Shown piece after piece: positions 1 to 6,290 of a stretch of DNA of 11,537 bases. Each line of letters begins with the position of its first letter. The stretch's first letter is position 1. A model generated the notes under the pieces. The model did not search any database, was not told the DNA's origin, and was given only the letters and a program-made list of their open reading frames with translations. Position numbers and translations under genes: made by a program. The DNA is taken from positions 1 to 11,537 of the forward strand of contig CALFGH010000145.1 in assembly GCA_937958315.1 (NCBI GenBank), read 5' to 3'. Source of the stretch: an uncultured Collinsella sp. (GTDB taxonomy: Bacteria > Actinomycetota > Coriobacteriia > Coriobacteriales > Coriobacteriaceae).

Positions 1-21
1 GAAAGCACTTAATGTGCTTTC
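1..21. repeat. Perfect short inverted repeat at the window edge
   Basis: Two 8-base arms (GAAAGCAC and GTGCTTTC) flank a 5-base TTAAT centre. The repeat may be the stem of a terminator of an upstream gene outside the window, or a palindromic protein site. No T-run follows it on the + strand, so a classical terminator is not shown. The rest of the stretch up to 119 holds no gene that I can support. Confidence 0.5.
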
Positions 22-119
22 CGTCTTGCGCAGGACTGTAGAGCAGCAAACTTAACCGCCCCGCCCGGCAGGCGAGCGTGCTGCAACGACATCCGTCCAA
101 TAATTCGTGCGAAACACAA

Positions 120-165
120 TGAAAAACAGTTTGATGTGAGTTAATATAAACAACGTCGTGAATAT
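120..165 (+). promoter_or_regulatory. AT-rich probable promoter region of ptsH
   Basis: This is the only AT-rich stretch upstream of ptsH in otherwise GC-rich DNA. Possible -10 hexamers are TATAAA (145-150) and GAATAT (160-165). TTGATG (131-136) resembles a -35 box, but its spacing to either -10 is not canonical (8 or 23 bases). A promoter is therefore likely in the region, but its exact boxes are not resolved. Confidence 0.3.
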
Positions 166-167
166 GG

Positions 168-191
168 CTCCTGTCGCATGGCTGACAGGGG
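168..191 (+). other. Hairpin in the ptsH 5' leader
   Basis: CTCCTGTC (168-175) pairs with GACAGGGG (184-191), with one T-G wobble and an 8-base loop. It ends about 14 bases before the ptsH ribosome binding site GGAG (206-209). It could stabilise the mRNA or act as a regulatory leader element. No T-run follows, so it is not a terminator. Confidence 0.4.
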
Positions 192-215
192 TTAAACACA
201 AAAAAGGAGTCAATT

Positions 216-479
216 ATGGTTTCTGAGAAGGCTACCCTCGTTAATCCTCAGGGTCTTCACATGCGTCCGGCTGGCCTCTTCGCCTCCACCATGGGCAAGT
301 ACGCCTGCGACGTGACGGTCGTCACCCCCGAGAAGGAGGTCAACGGCAAGTCCCCGATGGCCCTCATGGCTGCTGGTATCCCCTGCGGCACCGAGGTCGA
401 GGTCAAGTGCGACGGCGCTGACGAGGCCGAGGCTCTGGCTGCTGCCATCGAGCTCATCAAGAGCGGTCTTGGCGAGTAG
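216..479 (+). CDS. ptsH: Phosphocarrier protein HPr (PTS)
   Basis: HPr is the small cytoplasmic phosphocarrier of the sugar phosphotransferase system: it accepts phosphate from Enzyme I on a histidine and passes it to EIIA domains. The 87-residue length is normal for the family. The active-site motif GLHMRPA puts the phospho-histidine at His15 and the conserved arginine at Arg17. Ser46, in NGKSPMALM, matches the position phosphorylated by HPr kinase in Firmicutes, but the next residue is Pro47 where a bulky hydrophobic residue is usual. The ATG has a good ribosome binding site (GGAG, 206-209, 6 bases away). ptsI lies 133 bases downstream on the same strand, the usual ptsHI order. Codons are strongly GC-ending (GAG, GTC, GGC), as expected for a highly expressed gene. 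The identity is very secure; regulation through Ser46 is uncertain. Confidence 0.97.
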   Translation: MVSEKATLVNPQGLHMRPAGLFASTMGKYACDVTVVTPEKEVNGKSPMALMAAGIPCGTEVEVKCDGADEAEALAAAIELIKSGLGE

Positions 480-521
480 AACTCAAACGGGTCGCATGTT
501 GAACAACTAAGTTCATATTTG

Positions 522-560
522 GGGGCGCAGTGACCTGTTCTAAGGTAGCTGCGCTCTTTT
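522..560 (+). terminator. Terminator-like hairpin between ptsH and ptsI
   Basis: GGGCGCAG (523-530) pairs with CTGCGCTC (549-556), one G-T wobble included, and G522-T557 can extend the stem. An inner stem ACCT/AGGT (533-536 with 543-546) closes a 6-base loop. The right arm runs into a short T-run (557-560). The T-run is weak, so partial termination or mRNA processing fits better than a full stop, because ptsI begins at 613 with no obvious promoter of its own. Confidence 0.45.
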
Positions 561-612
561 GTCATGGATATGGCAAAACGCTTTATCACATGACACGGAG
601 AGAGGAATGGGA

Positions 613-2316
613 ATGTATCAGGGAGTCAACGCTTCCGAGGGCATCGGTATCGGCACCGTCATGGTCGCCGTCGATCCCGACTTGACGTTTGAGCCGCACG
701 AGGTTGCTGATTCGGCAGCAGAGAAGGAGCGCTATCAGTCCGCTCTTTCGGTCTTCTGCGAGAAGACCCAGGCTCAGGCCGATCACATGAAGGAGACGGT
801 GGGCGAGGCCGAGGCCGAGATCATGAGCGGACACATTGTCCTGGCTCAGGACCCGGGCATGACGGACGCCATCAACGCCGCCATTGACGGCGGCACCTGC
901 GCCGAGCAGGCGCTCATGGACACCTCGACCATGTTCGAGAACATGTTCCTGTCCATGGACGACGAGATGTTCCGTCTGCGCGCGGCCGACATCGCCGACA
1001 TCCGCACCGGTATTCTGGCCGAGCTGCTGGGCAAGGAGGTCGTCGACCTCTCCGTCCTGCCCGAGAACACCGTCGTTGTTGTGCACGACCTCACGCCGTC
1101 TATGACCGCCACGATCGATAAGGCCCACGTTGCCGGTATCGTCACCGAGACCGGTGGCCGCACGTCGCACTCCGCGATCATCGCGCGCGCCCTCGAGATC
1201 CCGGCCGTCCTTTCGGTTTCCAACAGCTGCACCGCGCTGCGCAACGGCATGACCGTTGTCGTCGACGGTGGCAAAGGCATCGTCGAGGCCGATCCCAACG
1301 AGGAGACGCTCGCCGCCTACACTGCCAAGGCCGAGGCCTTCGCTGCCGAGAAGGCAGCCCTCGAGGCCTTCCGTGGCAAGCCGTCCGTGACTGCCGATGG
1401 CATCAAGAAGATCATCGCCTGCAACATCGGTAACCCCGATGACGTGCCCAACGCGCTCGATCACGATGCCGAGGCTATTGGTCTGTTCCGCTCCGAGTTC
1501 CTGTTCATGGACTCCGCCGAGCTTCCTTCCGAGGAGGAGCAGTTCAACGCCTACCGCAAGGTCGCCAGTGCGCTCAAGGGCGCTCCGGTCATCATCCGCA
1601 CGCTCGATGTGGGTGGCGACAAGGAGATTCCGTATCTGCACATGGTCAAGGAAGATAACCCCTTCATGGGCTTCCGCGCCGTGCGTTACTGCCTGGCCAA
1701 TCCCGACCAGTACAAGGTCCAGCTCCGCGCTCTGCTGCGCGCTAGCGCCTTCGGTGACGTCAAGATCATGATCCCGCTCGTCACCTGCGTCGAGGAGGTC
1801 GTGGCTGTCAAGGAGCTCGTCGAGCAGTGCAAGGCCGAGCTGACCGAAGAGGGCCGCAAGTTCAACGAGAACATCGAGGTCGGCATCATGGTCGAGACGC
1901 CTGCCGCCTCTCTGCTCGCTGACCGCCTGGCCAAGGTCGCCGACTTCTTCTCCATCGGCACCAACGACCTGATCGGCTACACCATGTGCGCCGACCGTGG
2001 CAACGACACCATCTCCAACCTGTACCAGGTGTACTATCCCGCCGTGCTCCGCTCGCTCAAGAACATCATTGAGAGCGGCGTGAAGGCCGGCATCATGGTC
2101 GGTATGTGCGGCGAGGCCGCTGCCGATCCGCTGCTCGAGCCGTTGCTGATCAGCTGGGGCCTGGAGGAGTTCTCGATGAGCGCTCCGTCGATCCTGCGCG
2201 CCCGCAAGACCATCAGCCAGTGGACCAAGGCCGAGTGCGACGAGCTCGCCGAGAAGGCTCTCGCTTGCAACACCGCCGCCGAGGTCAAGGCACTGCTCGA
2301 GTCCGCAGCTCGCTAA
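613..2316 (+). CDS. ptsI: Phosphoenolpyruvate-protein phosphotransferase (PTS Enzyme I)
   Basis: Enzyme I starts the PTS cascade by autophosphorylating from PEP and handing the phosphate to HPr in the cytoplasm. From the ATG at 613 the protein has 567 residues, close to the 575 of E. coli. The phospho-histidine motif GGRTSHSA places the active His at 186. The C-terminal PEP-binding barrel shows GLFRSEFLFM (290-299), RTLDVGGDK (329-337), VETPAA (427-432), SIGTNDL and GMCGE with the catalytic Cys499. The start at 613 gives MYQGVNASEGIGIG, which aligns with the usual N-terminus, and AGAGG (601-605) sits 7 bases upstream. The frame is also open from ATG 607 and TTG 559, but these have poorer spacing or no family match. 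It lies between ptsH and a PfkB kinase, probably in one operon. Function is near certain. Confidence 0.97.
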   Translation: MYQGVNASEGIGIGTVMVAVDPDLTFEPHEVADSAAEKERYQSALSVFCEKTQAQADHMKETVGEAEAEIMSGHIVLAQDPGMTDAINAAIDGGTCAEQALMDTSTMFENMFLSMDDEMFRLRAADIADIRTGILAELLGKEVVDLSVLPENTVVVVHDLTPSMTATIDKAHVAGIVTETGGRTSHSAIIARALEIPAVLSVSNSCTALRNGMTVVVDGGKGIVEADPNEETLAAYTAKAEAFAAEKAALEAFRGKPSVTADGIKKIIACNIGNPDDVPNALDHDAEAIGLFRSEFLFMDSAELPSEEEQFNAYRKVASALKGAPVIIRTLDVGGDKEIPYLHMVKEDNPFMGFRAVRYCLANPDQYKVQLRALLRASAFGDVKIMIPLVTCVEEVVAVKELVEQCKAELTEEGRKFNENIEVGIMVETPAASLLADRLAKVADFFSIGTNDLIGYTMCADRGNDTISNLYQVYYPAVLRSLKNIIESGVKAGIMVGMCGEAAADPLLEPLLISWGLEEFSMSAPSILRARKTISQWTKAECDELAEKALACNTAAEVKALLESAAR

Positions 2317-2333
2317 TTTGGTATCAGAGGTAA

Positions 2334-2366
2334 CCGCGTGGTTGGAATGGGCCGGCCACGCGGCCC
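2334..2366 (+). other. Two mutually exclusive hairpins in the leader of the first kinase
   Basis: CCGCGTGG (2334-2341) pairs perfectly with CCACGCGG (2356-2363), and two G-T wobbles extend the stem inward. Alternatively GGGCCG (2349-2354) pairs with CGGCCC (2361-2366). The two share bases 2354 and 2361-2363, so only one can form at a time. No T-run follows. The layout suits an RNA switch, a processing site or mRNA stabilisation in the ptsI-fruK gap, but it could be chance in GC-rich DNA. Confidence 0.4.
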
Positions 2367-2373
2367 TCACATA

Positions 2374-2389
2374 TACAGGGGGTACTGTA
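2374..2389 (+). promoter_or_regulatory. Ribosome binding site held in a small hairpin loop
   Basis: TACAG (2374-2378) and CTGTA (2385-2389) are perfect complements. The GGGGTA between them, with G2378, forms the G-rich ribosome binding site about 8 bases before the ATG at 2391. The 5-bp stem is weak, so any effect on translation would be modest. Confidence 0.4.
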
Positions 2390-2390
2390 A

Positions 2391-3323
2391 ATGTTCTACA
2401 CGCTAACCGCTAACCCGGCTGTCGACATGACGGTTTCGAGCTCTCCGCTCGAGCCCGACGAGAACGTCCGCACCGGCTCGGCCAGCTACACGGCTAACGG
2501 CAAGGGCCTCGATGTGTCCTTCGCCTTTAAGAAGATGGGCGTCGACACCGTCGCGCTCGGCTTCTTCGCCGGATTCACGGGCAAGTTTATCGTCGAGGAG
2601 GTCATGAACCTGGGTTGCCTGTGCCGCCCGGTCTGGACCGACGGCATCACGCGTATCAACACCTACGTCAACGATGGCCAGCACGAGTACGGCATCCTTA
2701 ACCCCGGCGCCCCGATTACGCCGGAGCACCAGAAGGAGCTCTACAACATCCTGGACACCGCGGGCGATCTTGAGTGCCTGATTGTCTCCGGCTCCGTGCC
2801 TCCCAAAGCTACGCCCGACTTCCTGGCCCAGGTTATGGAGCACGCTCAGGCTCGTGGCGCCGACGTCGTCCTGGACCTGTCCTCCGACAAGCTCAAGGAG
2901 CTCGCTCACAAGAAGCCGCTGCTCATTAAGCCGAACCATCACGAGATGAAGGCCATCTTCGGCGTGCCTGTCGACACCGACGACGAGGTCCGCGTTGCCA
3001 TGAAGCTCGCCCACGACGCCGGCGTTCAGAACGTGCTGCTCACCCGTGGTAGCCGCGGCGACGCTTACTTCTCCAACGGCGAGGACATCTGGTACGCCAA
3101 GCGTGAGTTCAACATCAAGCTGGTCTCTTCTGTCTGCGCCGGCGACTGCACCCTCGCTGCGTTCCTGCACAAGTGGTACAGGGATCGCGACAACGTCGAG
3201 GAGGCCATGAAACTCGCTATGGCCACCGGCGCTAACGTTGCCGAGTCCGTCGGCATCGGCGACTTCGGTCACGTCGATGAGTACAGCAAGCGCGTTGCTG
3301 TCCGTAAGCTCGACCGCAAGTAA
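2391..3323 (+). CDS. fruK: PfkB-family sugar-phosphate kinase, 1-phosphofructokinase type (first copy)
   Basis: Probable cytoplasmic kinase that makes fructose-1,6-bisphosphate from fructose-1-phosphate, the product of fructose PTS uptake; a tagatose-6-phosphate or other hexose-phosphate substrate is also possible. The 310-residue length is normal. Family marks are the N-terminal YTLTANPAVD, the glycine-rich NGKGLDVS (36-43), DGITRIN (84-90), IKPNHHE (179-185) and the C-terminal catalytic loop CAGD (249-252), with Asp252 as the presumed base. Two departures stand out: the loop normally reads GAGD, and the conserved Asn of the first motif is Asp41. The gene follows ptsI by 74 bases and ends at a strong terminator, so it probably belongs to the ptsHI transcript. 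The paralogue at 3540 has the same length. Family is certain; the exact substrate is not shown by sequence. Confidence 0.85.
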   Translation: MFYTLTANPAVDMTVSSSPLEPDENVRTGSASYTANGKGLDVSFAFKKMGVDTVALGFFAGFTGKFIVEEVMNLGCLCRPVWTDGITRINTYVNDGQHEYGILNPGAPITPEHQKELYNILDTAGDLECLIVSGSVPPKATPDFLAQVMEHAQARGADVVLDLSSDKLKELAHKKPLLIKPNHHEMKAIFGVPVDTDDEVRVAMKLAHDAGVQNVLLTRGSRGDAYFSNGEDIWYAKREFNIKLVSSVCAGDCTLAAFLHKWYRDRDNVEEAMKLAMATGANVAESVGIGDFGHVDEYSKRVAVRKLDRK

Positions 3324-3349
3324 GCGAAACTCATTATTTTCGCGTGTAC

Positions 3350-3381
3350 GGCGCCCCGGTTTTGGCCGGGGCGCCATTTTT
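3350..3381 (+). terminator. Strong rho-independent terminator of the ptsH-ptsI-fruK unit
   Basis: A perfect 10-bp stem (GGCGCCCCGG, 3350-3359, with its complement at 3366-3375) closes a 6-base TTTTGG loop and is followed by ATTTTT. It sits 26 bases after the first kinase gene and separates it from the second kinase. Confidence 0.93.
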
Positions 3382-3476
3382 GTATATTGTGGGCGAGCGA
3401 CAGGACAAGGACCCTGTTTCTTTTGCCCGTCATCCCGCCGCCCTGCACGCGTTCTACACCGTTCGCCGAGTCGCTA

Positions 3477-3505
3477 TGGTCTTTTCCCGAAGCGTGGAAT
3501 ATACT
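3477..3505 (+). promoter_or_regulatory. Probable promoter of the second kinase
   Basis: TATACT (3500-3505) is a good -10 box. TGGTCT (3477-3482), 17 bases upstream, is a poor -35 match (3 of 6). It lies between the terminator of the first kinase and the ribosome binding site GAAAGGA (3527-3533), where a promoter is expected. Confidence 0.55.
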
Positions 3506-3539
3506 TTCACTAACACGTTGCCTTGTGAAAGGAACTTAC

Positions 3540-4472
3540 ATGATTTACACGCTCACTGCAAATCCCGCCATTGACTACAACATTGCCTGCGACGGTCTTT
3601 CCGCCAACACCGTCACCCGCACGCGCAACGCGGTCTATACGCCCAACGGCAAGGGTCTTAACGTCTCGTTCACCCTCGATCACTACGGCGTCGACACCAC
3701 GATCCTGGGCTTTTTTGCCGGTTTCTCGGGCGAGTTTATCGTCAAGGGCGCCGAGGCCCTGGGCGTGCCCGTCAAGCCCGTGTGGACCGACGGCATCACG
3801 CGCGTCAATGTCTTCCTCAACGCCGGTCCCGACACCGAGTACAACATGGTCAATGCAGGCGCTGCCATCAATGCTGCCAACGAGCAGGAAATGTTTGAGC
3901 TCATTGATTCGCTCGACGACATGACCTGCCTTGTCATTAGCGGCTCGCTGCCCCCCAACACCTCCGAGGGTTTCCTGGCCGAGGTACTTCGCCGTGTTAA
4001 GGCAAAGGGTGCCGAGTTCGTGCTCGATATCTCGAGCCATCAGCTGGCCGACCTCATTGCCATGGAGCCGTTGCTCATTAAGCCCAACGACGATGAACTG
4101 CTCGACATCTTTGGAATTAAGGTGAGCGGTGGCGACGACGAGTCCGTCAAGGGTGCGATGGCCGAGCTCCACGCCAAGGGCGCTAAGAACGTGCTGTTGA
4201 CCCTGGGTGGCGCTGGCGCGTACTTCTCCAACGGAGAGCACATCTGGTTTGCCAATCGCACCTTTGAGGTCAAGCTGCTGTCGACGGTCTGCGCCGGCGA
4301 CTCCTCACTTGCCGCCTTCCTGTCCGTGTGGCACGACGCTCCCGAGCGTGTTGAGGATGCCCTGCGCCTCTCGATGGCCACCGGCGCCAACGTGGTGGAG
4401 TGCCCCGGTCTGGGCGATTTTGCCAAGGTGGACGAATATAAGAAGCACATTGAGGTTCGCCAGGTCTGCTAG
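3540..4472 (+). CDS. fruK: PfkB-family sugar-phosphate kinase, 1-phosphofructokinase type (second copy)
   Basis: A paralogue of the preceding kinase, with the same 310-residue length and presumed reaction (phosphorylation of fructose-1-phosphate or a related sugar phosphate with ATP). Motifs are YTLTANPAID, NGKGLNVS (36-43, keeping the usual Asn41), DGITRVN (84-90), IKPNDDE (180-186) and the catalytic loop CAGD (251-254) with Asp254. The loop again has Cys in place of the usual first Gly. The ATG at 3540 has GAAAGGA six bases upstream and matches the N-terminus of the first copy; the frame is open further upstream to 3387, but that part crosses the promoter and has no family match. The gene has its own promoter and terminator, so it can be expressed independently of ptsHI. 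The copies differ clearly in surface regions (for example residues 11-34), which suggests an old duplication and possibly different substrates. Confidence 0.84.
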   Translation: MIYTLTANPAIDYNIACDGLSANTVTRTRNAVYTPNGKGLNVSFTLDHYGVDTTILGFFAGFSGEFIVKGAEALGVPVKPVWTDGITRVNVFLNAGPDTEYNMVNAGAAINAANEQEMFELIDSLDDMTCLVISGSLPPNTSEGFLAEVLRRVKAKGAEFVLDISSHQLADLIAMEPLLIKPNDDELLDIFGIKVSGGDDESVKGAMAELHAKGAKNVLLTLGGAGAYFSNGEHIWFANRTFEVKLLSTVCAGDSSLAAFLSVWHDAPERVEDALRLSMATGANVVECPGLGDFAKVDEYKKHIEVRQVC

Positions 4473-4494
4473 CCGCATCGATATGTCGTTGTCG

Positions 4495-4531
4495 AACACC
4501 CGCTTTGGATCTCCGAGGCGGGTGTTTTTTT
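4495..4531 (+). terminator. Rho-independent terminator of the second kinase
   Basis: AACACCCGC (4495-4503) pairs with GCGGGTGTT (4518-4526). The stem can continue inward through 4504-4508 with 4513-4517 to an ATCT tetraloop. A run of seven T (4525-4531) overlaps the end of the right arm. Confidence 0.93.
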
Positions 4532-4612
4532 GCGTTCTGGCCGCATGTGGCGCTTACTGTCCCGTTCGTTCGAATCGACGATACGATTGCATGTGCGCGC
4601 ATGCTCGTTTCT

Positions 4613-4621
4613 TGCTAGACT
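4613..4621 (+). promoter_or_regulatory. Possible extended -10 promoter of cca
   Basis: TGCTAGACT has the TGnTAnnnT pattern of an extended -10 element. It lies 48 bases before the cca start and downstream of the preceding terminator. No good -35 lies at the right distance: TTGCAT (4587-4592) is 23 bases away. The rest of the gap 4532-4668 holds nothing else I can support. Confidence 0.35.
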
Positions 4622-4668
4622 TCTTGAGAACCATCGATTAACGTTTGCAGGCGCAGGAGGCCATAGCT

Positions 4669-6063
4669 ATGTGCAATGTTTCGCTCAACGGTACGCAGCC
4701 GACCGATGCCTCCATCCGTGTCCTGCGTGCGCTCGAGGCAGCCGGTCTTGAGGCTTGGTATGTTGGCGGTTGGGTGCGTGATGCCCTGATGGGGCGCCCC
4801 AGCCACGATGTTGATATGTGCTGCAGCGGCTTGTGGCAGGAGTCCAAGGCGGCGCTCGAGTCGGCTGACATTGCCGTGGTTGAGTCGGGAATTAAATTTG
4901 GCGGCATCACGGCCATTTGCGATGGCGAGCGCATCGAAGTCACGACGTATCGCCTGGACGGTTTTTACACCGATGGCCGCCATCCCCAGAGTGTGGAGCG
5001 TGCGGCTTCGCTTGAGGACGATCTGGCGCGCCGTGACTTTACTGTTAATGCCATGGCTTGGCATCCCGATCGTGGTCTTGTCGACCGCTACGATGGCCAA
5101 GGCGACCTTGAGCGTAAACTTATCCGTGCCGTCGGAGATCCTAAGCGTCGCTTTAACGAGGACGCGCTTCGCATGCTGCGCGCGGTGCGTTTTGCCTGCC
5201 GTCTGGATTTTATGATCGAGCCTAAGACCAAACAGGCGCTTGCCGAGTGCTCGCCGCTGCTCGATGCCGTGGCACGCGAGCGCGTGGGCATTGAGCTCGA
5301 AGGCATTCTTTCGACCGGTCATGGGGGAGACGCGATGCTACGCTACCCCGAGCTTATTTGCGCCGCCGTGCCTGAGCTTGCTGCGGGAAGGGGCTTTGAC
5401 CAGTGCAGCGTCTATCATGCCTTTAATGTCTACGAGCATATCGCTCGCGTGTTGACGGTAGCGGGGGAGTTGGCACTGTGTGATGGCGTGGAGCCTTCGC
5501 CGAGCTTAATGTGGGCAGCGTTTTTGCACGACGTCTCCAAGCCTGATTGCTTTACGGTCGACCATGCGGGCAGCGGCCATTTCTACGGTCATCCCGAGCT
5601 TGGCGCCAAGAAGGCGCGCGCCATTATGGATCGTCTGGCGCTTTCGCACGATTTGATTCGCGACGTGTGCCTGCTAATCAAGTACCATGACAAGCCGCTG
5701 CGCCCCGAGCGTTCCTGTTTGCTTAATATGATGCGCTTGCTTTCGGGCGAGGGCGTCGATACGCCGCGTCTGATGGACGAGCTCGTGGACCTTAAGCGTG
5801 CCGATACGCTCGGCAAGGCGCCGTCGTGCTTCTATTACGTCGAGACGATCGAGGAGATGCGCGAACTGACTCGCGATTTGCTGGCGGCGGGGGAGCCCTA
5901 TACGCTCAAGATGCTTGCTATTAACGGCGGCGATTTGATTCGCGCCGGCGTCAAACCGGGGCCGGAGTTGGGGCAGCTGCTCAACGCCGCCCTCGACGCC
6001 GTGATCGAAGACAACATTCCCAACACACGCGTTGCCCTCCTACCCCAGCTGCACCTGGGGTAG
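4669..6063 (+). CDS. cca: tRNA nucleotidyltransferase (CCA-adding type) with HD domain
   Basis: Adds or repairs the 3' CCA end of tRNAs from CTP and ATP in the cytoplasm. The 464-residue protein opens with a class II nucleotidyltransferase head: GGWVRD (33-38) and the metal-binding DVD (47-49), then RRDFTVNA (121-128), the nucleotide-template motif EDALR (164-168) and ERVGIE (204-209). An HD phosphohydrolase domain follows, with LHD ending at His287-Asp288 and later histidines. The ATG at 4669 has AGGAGG (4655-4660) 8 bases away; a TTG in frame at 4645 would place that site inside the gene and is rejected. Codons are less GC-biased (more CGT, TTT, CTT) than in ptsHI. Two tRNA-Glu genes lie 227 bases downstream but already encode CCA, so the nearness need not be functional. 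Some relatives add only part of CCA or poly(A), but CCA addition is most likely. Confidence 0.93.
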   Translation: MCNVSLNGTQPTDASIRVLRALEAAGLEAWYVGGWVRDALMGRPSHDVDMCCSGLWQESKAALESADIAVVESGIKFGGITAICDGERIEVTTYRLDGFYTDGRHPQSVERAASLEDDLARRDFTVNAMAWHPDRGLVDRYDGQGDLERKLIRAVGDPKRRFNEDALRMLRAVRFACRLDFMIEPKTKQALAECSPLLDAVARERVGIELEGILSTGHGGDAMLRYPELICAAVPELAAGRGFDQCSVYHAFNVYEHIARVLTVAGELALCDGVEPSPSLMWAAFLHDVSKPDCFTVDHAGSGHFYGHPELGAKKARAIMDRLALSHDLIRDVCLLIKYHDKPLRPERSCLLNMMRLLSGEGVDTPRLMDELVDLKRADTLGKAPSCFYYVETIEEMRELTRDLLAAGEPYTLKMLAINGGDLIRAGVKPGPELGQLLNAALDAVIEDNIPNTRVALLPQLHLG

Positions 6064-6165
6064 CTCATTTGGGACGGGGCTTTTTTAGCTACCTCTGCCA
6101 GAATCACTATCGGTTCATCCGATTGACAGCAGGAGTAGCTAAAAAAGCCCCGTCCCAAATTAGCT
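6062..6165. repeat. Long imperfect inverted repeat (about 37-base arms) after cca
   Basis: The arms 6062-6098 and 6129-6165 match at 34 of 37 positions, with an unbroken 26-bp core (6067-6092 with 6135-6160). The core includes GGGACGGGGC next to a run of six T, and the mirror A6 run at 6141-6146. The 30-base centre holds a small hairpin, ATCGG/CCGAT (6109-6113 with 6119-6123). The left arm starts inside the cca stop codon. The structure resembles a palindromic extragenic repeat or a miniature inverted-repeat element. It could also insulate cca from the tRNA promoter, but no T-run follows the closed hairpin. The 62 bases from 6166 to the tRNA promoter hold nothing else I recognise. Confidence 0.85.
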
Positions 6166-6227
6166 GCCCGGTTGACCTGCATGTTCCATAACCTGTCGAC
6201 AAAATTTCGCCAATTTGAAATTTCTTC

Positions 6228-6256
6228 TTGCACTCGCGTTTTTTGTCCCGTAATAT
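6228..6256 (+). promoter_or_regulatory. Near-consensus promoter of the tRNA-Glu pair
   Basis: TTGCAC (6228-6233) and TAATAT (6251-6256) are separated by exactly 17 bases. The upstream stretch 6199-6227 is AT-rich, as in an UP element. The first tRNA starts 34 bases after the -10 box, so the primary transcript should carry a short 5' leader removed by RNase P. Confidence 0.8.
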
Positions 6257-6290
6257 ATATCTTCGCAGCACGGCAGTGCAGATGTCATGT

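Noticed and set aside
135..150. A CRP-like site (TGTGA half-site) upstream of ptsH
   Set aside because: The other half-site matches at only 2 of 5 positions, so there is no real symmetry.
559..612. Upstream start (TTG 559 or ATG 607) for ptsI
   Set aside because: The family N-terminus aligns from ATG 613, which also has the best-spaced ribosome binding site.
586..2370. A 594-codon open frame on the - strand opposite ptsI
   Set aside because: It mirrors the strongly biased GC-ending codons of ptsI, has a low-complexity Asp/Gly/Leu/Val/His-rich translation, no family resemblance and no ribosome binding site. It is a codon-bias shadow.
3387..3539. N-terminal extension of the second kinase
   Set aside because: The extension covers the TATACT promoter and the ribosome binding site and has no counterpart in the first kinase.
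2403..4241. Long - strand open frames opposite both kinase genes (2403-3377 and 3510-4241)
   Set aside because: They have the same Val/Asp/Gly/Leu-rich artefact composition, cross the terminator or promoter regions, and lie over two clear PfkB genes.
6062..6165. The post-cca inverted repeat as an ordinary rho-independent terminator
   Set aside because: The T6 and A6 runs lie inside the arms and no T-run follows the closed hairpin; the arms are also far longer than usual.
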